DNA of 64,000 nucleotides from the NCBI GenBank assembly GCA_019454045.1, contig SKCR01025340.1, positions 248,001 through 312,000 on the forward strand, in the 5' to 3' direction. How positions within the stretch are numbered: the first letter of the stretch is position 1; each line of letters begins with the position of its first letter. The DNA is from Zanthoxylum bungeanum (taxonomy: Eukaryota > Streptophyta > Magnoliopsida > Sapindales > Rutaceae). The translations under genes were made by a program, and so were the position numbers. Shown here piece after piece: positions 57,301-64,000 of the stretch. The notes under the pieces were generated by a model. It searched no databases, was not told the DNA's origin, and saw only the letters and a program-made list of their open reading frames with translations.

Positions 57301-57960
57301 TAAAGTCAGAGCCTTGCTCGTCTTTAATTCCTTCATGTCTGCTTTGTCCAAATAGCAGTCACGCTTCCGCGATCCCGTTTGCCATAATTTAAGCAGACAT
57401 TTAGGGATATGTCATTTATCTTCCCAAAAGATTATAATGATTTTTCCTTTGCCAGTTTCAACTCTCCAGAAGCCTTTGGCCAAGCCTTGGCCTTCTAGAA
57501 TATCGAAGTAAGGTGCACCTTGCGCTACTTGCCTAATTGCAAACTTTGACTTTATCTCCTTGAGAATGGTCATTAACTCTCCAAGAGTTATGTATTTCAA
57601 TTTTAGTACTTCTAAAATCTAAATATAGATTTATGAAGATCCTTCAATTTCTTTATCATAATTTAAGGATCTAATCCTTAGTTCTGATTCAGAAATTAAG
57701 GAGTCTACTACGACAAGCTTAATGGATTAAGCACTAAAGTTATCATTGCATAAATCTTCCAAAGATTATGCTCTACTATTTGCTTAACTCCAGGCTTAGG
57801 CATAATATGTTACTTTATCAAATAAATTAACTTATTATTTTCCAGGACCATCCTGAAACTTATTCCCAATTTGAAAATTAAACCATTTAAATACAATTTC
57901 CCTAGGATTATGTTTTAAATGTCAATCTTTCATTTTTATCTTGATTTTAATAGTCCAACT
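57301..57960 (-). pseudogene. Copia gag remnant
   Basis: 57600-57412 reads LGELMTILKEIKSKFAIRQ and LEGQGLAKGFWRVETGKGK, the same gag tail as at 45093-44902. The rest is full of stops. Confidence 0.75.
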
Positions 57961-60273
57961 ATTTAATCAAAGATTTAGGTACTATTTATTATAATGATTA
58001 CAATAGTCCAACTATTTAATCAACTATAATTTAATAGATTAAAATCAATTATATTGATTACTATAATCCAATTATAAAATCAACTATAAATGAATAGTTT
58101 GAATATAGTCCAACTATTTATTAAAACAACAATTAAATATTAGTCCAACTAACATTTAATATATTTGATGAATGATATTTGTTTGAGCGCGTTATGGCAA
58201 GTAATTAAACGAGTATTCCAAATTCAATTCTTGCCTCCCACTATTTTTCGGCGAGCCTCTAACCCTCTGTCGAGTACTCGGGAAACCGTGTTTCCTAGTG
58301 GGCTAGGATCCCGTTAAATATCACACAATCTTGACTTTGGCCAACAAATTGTATGATAATTAACTAGGTAGATCTCTAAGATCGATTGGATCCAATCCAA
58401 TTCCTAGATCTGGTAGGGGACATCCAATTCCGAAACATATATCTTATATATGCCAATACATCCAATGTATTACCTAACCTTTTTCCTCTGAATCAACTAA
58501 GCCTTGGCTTTGGCACAACAAACTTAGTGATCCCAGTTAAGCGCGACCCACTGACCATGGAAAGCTTCGTAATCAATGTTGATGGATAAGAAGTGGTCTT
58601 GACTTTGGCCAACAAACCAAAACTTGGACAAGACACTGATATGGAACAAAGCCTTCGTGATTCAAACACATCTTCGGCGGACAAAGGCCTTGACTTTGGC
58701 CAACAAGCCAATGCCAGTCTCGGATCTTGAGTGAGAATCACTCAATGGAAGGAAAGACGTTGAATATTTTGCGAGGGTTTTTCGAGTGCAAATTGGAAAC
58801 TAATTTATTATCTTTGTTAAGGTCTCATCATCATACACCCTTAAACATGCATTCTAAACACATAATAAAGTGCGTATAAATAAAGTAATAATGATATGCG
58901 AATGGATACTTTACACATTGATCCTAGATCAAATCTTTCCTTTCTCTCTCTCGCTAACACATGTATTTACTTCTACCTGTTACACTACACTTCTAAAGAA
59001 ACCATATTTACATTGAGGGGAATAGGTGAGAAGAGAATACAAAGAATAAGGAGGTAATAAGGCTGGACACACAGGTCCAATTAATAAATCAAATTTATTA
59101 CAACATTTTCTAAAATTGTCCTACCCATCTAATATCCATCTGATATACATTATTCATGCATCGCAACCATGTATTCACACAAGAATGTTATCAATCAATC
59201 TAATCAAATTAATTAATCTGAAAATTAGTGACCATCCAATGTTCAAACAACGATTTGATTTTGTGCGAGTCAAACTCATTTTGCGAATAAGTACTTAAAG
59301 TACGAATTCTAGAGTTGAATTAAACTACATAAATAAATCCAATTTAACATGTATTTAATTCTAATTCGCTATATAATTCCAAATTAAATATTACACTTTA
59401 TTCAACGAACCTTTAGGACTTAAATTCCAAATTTAATCGCTACGGGTCTCAAAGCCCGATTAACATCAAACGTCAATTTAATTAAAGTTCAATGGGCTTT
59501 TAATTAATTTCTTAAGGCGTGGACTTTTGGTCAACTCGGGTCAAACCGAATAACCAAAATCCAATCCGGGAATTACCCCATAAGCCCAGAAATCAATTTT
59601 GGCCCATTAGGCCCAATTAAACTTTAAAGGTCAATTAAGTCGCATTTGGGCTTTATGGATGTGGTTTTGGGCCCAATTGGATCCAACCAATTTTGCCTAA
59701 ACCCTACTTTGTACAACAAAGCCCAATAAGCCCATTTACAACATTAAAGCTCAAATCGAATTTTAAGGGCCAATTAATTAAATACAAAAAAATCCAATTT
59801 CACATTTAATTAACCTAAAGTGTATATCATGATTAATCACCCAAATTAACATTTCTAAAACATCAATTTATACAATTAATCATGCTCATTTTCATCATGA
59901 CATGTCCAACACATTTTGATTAAAGTCAAACCCAATTTTACATGCTACATGTCTCGGCAATATATGGCATTTTATGTCTGATTCGAATTCAATCAAATTA
60001 AATCCAATTCGACATTAAATCAATATCCCCAAATGATTCCAATTTATCCAATGAACAAAAAATCAAAAAATTCCAAGACAATTAGGGCACCAAACTCTCG
60101 GCCAACATAAAATTTTTGGGAAAAAATGAACCAATCACCATTTCATGAAATTGATCCAATCAATCTTCAATTCAACATGTTTTAAGCATACTCAATCATA
60201 CAATTCAACCAAATCATGCTTGAAAACATTTAACCCAAATTTTAACCCTAAATCAATTTCATGCTCAAACCTT
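57961..60273 (-). other. Copia leader, inverted
   Basis: Family leader. Three CTTGACTTTGGCCAACAA motifs at about 58330, 58598 and 58689. The frame at 58741-58493 parallels 3928-4173. A CAACTATTTAATCAA-type short repeat lies at about 57955-58115. No gene. Confidence 0.65.
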
Positions 60274-60286
60274 GCTCTAGATGCCA
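60274..60286 (-). other. Primer binding site, degenerate
   Basis: Minus strand TGGCATCTAGAGC, differing from TGGTATCAGAGC by a substitution and an inserted base. Confidence 0.75.
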
Positions 60287-60287
60287 T

Positions 60288-61768
60288 TGTTGGTTTCTAT
60301 TAAGGTCCTAAGATCAATAATAAGCATGAAATATGTGTGAATAACAACGACAAAGTTGTGGAATACTTACATCGAGCGGTTGAGCGAGGCGGGAGGCAAC
60401 AAAACTTCAAATTCTGCTCGGCAGGGGACTGCTCACAGGTCACAGATTCGGCCTCCTCCATTGTTGGTTTTTGAGCTCCTTCGTCAAGCTCCAAGCTTCG
60501 TCGAATGATTCCCGGCTCATGGGTAGACTTCCCTATCACCTTCGCATGTCTCGTAAGTGTGCTAGCACTTGTGATTTTTGCCACAAAATCACACTCGTGT
60601 GCTTCCCATTGCTCTCAGTTTTGAGCAAAACCAGTGAGCAGTTTTGCCCTTCCATGGGCGTGAAGAAGAGAGAGATGAGAGGAGGAGAGAGTTGTGTGAG
60701 AGAGATGAAAAAGTGTAATAATAAATGATTTCTAAAATCCATTTACCATATGCAACTTTTTGATTTACAAAAAGTCAAGCAATTAATGCTTTCCATCAAC
60801 TCACATCAAGTCACATCACTCAATCAAGTTGTCAAGTCACATCACTCAAAGTGACATTTGATTTGACGTTTGATGTGACTAATGATTTGACGCTTGATTT
60901 GACTTACGTGCCGCATTCGAATTTGAAATGCGAATGCGCTCGCAAATAATCTCGGGCTCGGGTTTGCTAATTCCAAATTAACGAATTTTCCTTTGAGTCG
61001 TAATTAAATGATTACACCTAGCGAAATCACTATAACGTCACAACGAATTAATTCAAAATTAATTCGTTCGTCCGAATTAAAATCTAATTTTAATTCCGCG
61101 TTGAAATCCAATTTCGTTTAATATATCAAATATATTAATTTCTCGATTATTCCAAATTAACCGTTTTCTCTTTTTAATGATGTTTTATCCCAGATAAAAT
61201 ATCTCCGCAATTAATCCCAGATTAATTTTCTCTCTCTTCTAATTAATCCCAGATTAATATAGAGTGCGAGTCATACGTCATCGGTGAATCTTCGGGAAGC
61301 GACCCATGAGATCCCCGGATATGTTGGCAGTAAATTCGGCCGTCGGACTTTTCGAACACGTAAGTACCAAGTATTACATTTTACCGATTTACATGACAAG
61401 GTTGGCTTCTAGCAAAGCGCCATGCCTTCCCAATTCTCCAGAAATATCCTTACAGGAATAAAGGATCTATATCAGGCGTAGTATACATAGTATTGTGTAT
61501 TTCTGTCCAGTATCAGATGATCACGTGCTAGGCCTGGGACTGGAATTATGTCTGCCCCGTACGATGCACATGTCGGATGTCTGGTAACTAGTCTCTATAA
61601 TCGGATAAACATGACCTTGTCATTTTATCCCGATGACTGTAGTACTTAAGAGTACTAGTACCGTATCCAATGTTACCATCATCTCCATATGACTAGAGTG
61701 ACACTTCCGTCTTGACATCACACCCAACACACTACGATTCTCAATATACCCAGCATTGGCGTAGACTG
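60288..61768 (-). repeat. 5' LTR of second minus-strand copia, interrupted
   Basis: Matches 52488-53965 closely, including the inverted hairpin array at about 60980-61262. Broken at 61768 by the plus-strand copia. Confidence 0.88.
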
Positions 61769-63781
61769 TGTTGGACAATTATGACCCATAATGTCACTAT
61801 TTGTACAGATCACGGTGTTGTTGTACAAATTAACTATGTGACAACGGAGATTGCACTCTTATCATTTGTGATTAGATCACCTAGATATATAAATGATGAG
61901 AGGTCCTTATGATTTGTTCCTGGATTGAGAATGATATGAGACAATATCAATCCACGAAGGATAAATCATTAAATATCCCTAGTCAGAGTATTATCGAGAT
62001 TGGACATCGATGAATACGTAAAAGACTAGTATTACACTTGTCCGTGTTGTGGGAGCACAACGACATAGTTCTCATATGTTTGGGTATAGGATACTCATGC
62101 AAGTGTAATAGGAGGTTGTGTTTCACCGATGGTACGGGAAACAACTTTGCTCTGGATAGACCCCATCGGAATTCCATTGGTAGTATGACTACGTGTCTAT
62201 GGAAGTCCGAAATCAGGGTAGGTTTATTTGGTCTTAACCTGAGACTTGCACCGCTAATGCATACGACAATCAATATACTTTGGTTGAGGTCGTCCAGGGC
62301 TTTAATCGGTTCCTGTGTATGCCAATTCTGGGTATATCGAGAATCGTAGTGTGTTGGGTGTGATGTCAAGACGGAAGTGTCACTCCAGTCATATGGAGTT
62401 GATGATCGCGCAGGGATACATAACTGGTTCTCTATAAAGGTTGCAATCGTTGGGATGATATGACTTTGTCATGATTATCCGATTATAAAGAGACTAGTTG
62501 CTCGTTATCCGATATATGCATCGTACGGGGCAGACACTGTACCAGCCCCAGGCCTTGCATGTGATCATCTGATACTGGACAGAAATACGCAATACTATGT
62601 ATACTACACCTGATACAGATCATTTATTCCTGTAAGGATATTTCCGGAGAATTGGGAAGGCATGGCGCTTTGCTAGAGGCCAACCTTGTCTTGTGAATCG
62701 GTAAAACGTAGTACGAGGTACTTATGTGTTCGGATAGTCCGACGATCGAATTTACTGCCAACATATCTGAGGATCTCATGGGTTGCTTCCCAAAGATTCA
62801 TCGATGACGTATGACTCGTACTTTTAATTAATCTGGGATTAATTAGATGAGAGAGAAAATTAATCAGGGATTAATTGCGGAGATATTTTATCTGGGATAA
62901 AATATCAATTAAAGAGAGAGAACGATTAATTTGGAATTAATCGAGGAATTAATATATTCGATATATTAAACGAAATTGGATTTCGACGCGGAATTAAAAT
63001 TAGATTTTAATTCGGGCTAACGAATTAATTTAGAATTAATTCGTTAGCGACGTGAATAGTGACTTCATTATGCGTAATCATTTAATTACGACGCAATGGA
63101 AAATTCGTTAATTTGGAATTATAGAACCCGAGCCTGAGATTATTTGCGAGTGCATTCGCATTTTGAATTCGAGTGCGGCACGTCAAATCAAGCGTCAAAT
63201 CGCTAGTCGCATCAAGCGTCAAATCACTTGTCACTTTGAGTGATGTGACTTCACAACTTGATTGAAAGATGTGACTTGATGTGACTTGATGGAAAGCTTT
63301 TGAAAGCTTGAATGACATATATTATTATTATAATATTTGGTATATGTTATTGATTTTGGAAATCAATTGCCATTACAACATTTTCTCTCTTTCTTCTTCA
63401 TCCATCTCTCACGCCATTTTCTTCTTCTTGTGAGGCAGTGAACTGCCGAAAGTTTGAAGGAAAAAGGGAACCACAAGTGCTTGATTTTGTGACAAAATCA
63501 AGAGAGCTAGCACTCCGAGAGACATGTGAAGGTGATAGGGAAGTTCACCGATGAGTCGGGAACCATTCGACGAAGCTTGGAGCTCGAAGATGATCCTCCA
63601 ATGGCGCCAAACCAGTGAGCTGGGCTGCTCACTGCCGAGCAGTGAAGTGAGGTAGTAAGTTCGTTTTTGTTTCCTCCGCGTCGCTCAACCGATCGATGTG
63701 AGTATTCCACGACTTTCTCGATTTGTATTTGCACATATTTCATTGCTTTTATTCGATTCTATGGACCTAGAAACTCCAACA
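61769..63781 (+). repeat. 5' LTR of plus-strand copia
   Basis: TGTTGGACAATTATGACCC...GAAACTCCAACA, about 2,013 bp, hairpin array at about 62825-63120. Very similar to the LTR fragment at 30532-32479. Confidence 0.9.
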
Positions 63782-63782
63782 A

Positions 63783-63794
63783 TGGTATCAGAGC
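63783..63794 (+). other. Primer binding site, tRNA-iMet type
   Basis: Perfect TGGTATCAGAGC, one base after the LTR. Confidence 0.93.
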
Positions 63795-64000
63795 GAGTAA
63801 AAGCATGAAATACGAATAGGGCTTAAAATTTGGGTAAAATGTGTTTGAGCATGAATTAATGAAATTGGATGATTTAGTATGTTTATAACATGTTCAATTT
63901 AAGATTGATTGGATCATCCAAATGGATTTCCCCAAAATCTTGAGCTTGGCCGAGAGTTATTCCTTATGTAGTCTTGGTGATTTTTGTTTCGTTGATCATT
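63795..64000 (+). other. Copia leader, cut by window end
   Basis: Parallels 2406-2640 and 32493-32710. No gene. Confidence 0.7.

Larger units (their letters stand above)
52488..61768 (-). mobile_element. Ty1/copia element, minus strand, 5' LTR interrupted
   Basis: LTRs 52488-54515 and 60288-61768 (broken by the next insertion), polypurine tract at 54516, altered primer site at 60274-60286, internal region 5.8 kb with all copia domains in degraded form. It is inserted in the copia LTR fragment to its left. The other end of its right LTR lies outside the window. Confidence 0.85.
61769..64000 (+). mobile_element. Ty1/copia element, 5' part only in window
   Basis: Complete 5' LTR, primer site and the first 200 bases of leader; it runs off the window end. 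It is inserted in the LTR of the preceding copia, so it is among the youngest insertions here. Confidence 0.88.

Noticed and set aside
62038..62349. 103-codon frame and its antisense partner in a copia LTR
   Set aside because: Lies fully inside an LTR; similar frames in other LTR copies are broken at random and have no domain.

Overview
This window looks like eudicot plant nuclear DNA from a repeat-dense, gene-poor region. It is AT-rich. Almost every recognisable coding piece belongs to plant LTR retrotransposons: Ty1/copia with a tRNA-iMet primer site, an Athila-type Ty3/gypsy with a TGGCGCCGTTGCCGGGGA primer site, and a chromovirus-like Ty3/gypsy. I see no intact ordinary host gene, tRNA, rRNA or CRISPR array. 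Calls rest on reading LTR ends, primer sites, polypurine tracts, target-site duplications (TSDs) and protein motifs by eye; percent identities were not computed.

Layout. 1-363 is unassigned flank. 369-8624 is a structurally complete but internally deleted copia element (TSD CCACC). 8630-11089 is unassigned. 11095-34777 is one disrupted chromovirus-like element on the minus strand: its outer ends carry matching TACAA duplications although they lie 23.7 kb apart. Inside it sit a complete minus-strand Athila-like element (11448-21260, TSD CTCGT), a second, truncated Athila-like element (24319-30531) and a copia fragment (30532-33420). 34783-38769 is mostly unassigned, with a probable non-autonomous CACTA-like element and a gypsy tail fragment. 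From 38770 to the end a second chromovirus LTR is split by a minus-strand copia (39906-51760), which itself holds an Athila-like solo LTR (48687-50690, TSD ATCGC). The chain continues with a copia LTR fragment (52093-52487), a minus-strand copia (52488-61768 and beyond) and a plus-strand copia entering the window end (61769-64000).

The most interesting content is in the two Athila-like elements. Both carry extra genes between the gag/pol remnants and the 3' LTR, in the same order: a small arginine-rich, four-cysteine protein gene that resembles the cysteine-rich nucleic-acid-binding proteins of carlaviruses, then an intronless LOG gene (cytokinin riboside 5'-monophosphate phosphoribohydrolase, the cytokinin-activating enzyme). 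In the first element both extra genes are broken. In the second the LOG reading frame is complete (217 codons, active-site motif present) and ends in a basic patch plus an LDLNL (EAR-like) tail. The second element otherwise encodes only a 384-codon gag-tail-like protein. The pair looks like a non-autonomous retrotransposon lineage that captured a hormone gene.

A second theme is structural. The copia LTRs contain a run of about ten short hairpins with different stems but nearly the same five-base loop (YTRGR). The chromovirus LTRs contain about eight hairpins with changing, mostly matched stems around one shared loop of about 15 bases. Both arrays recur in the other copies in the window.
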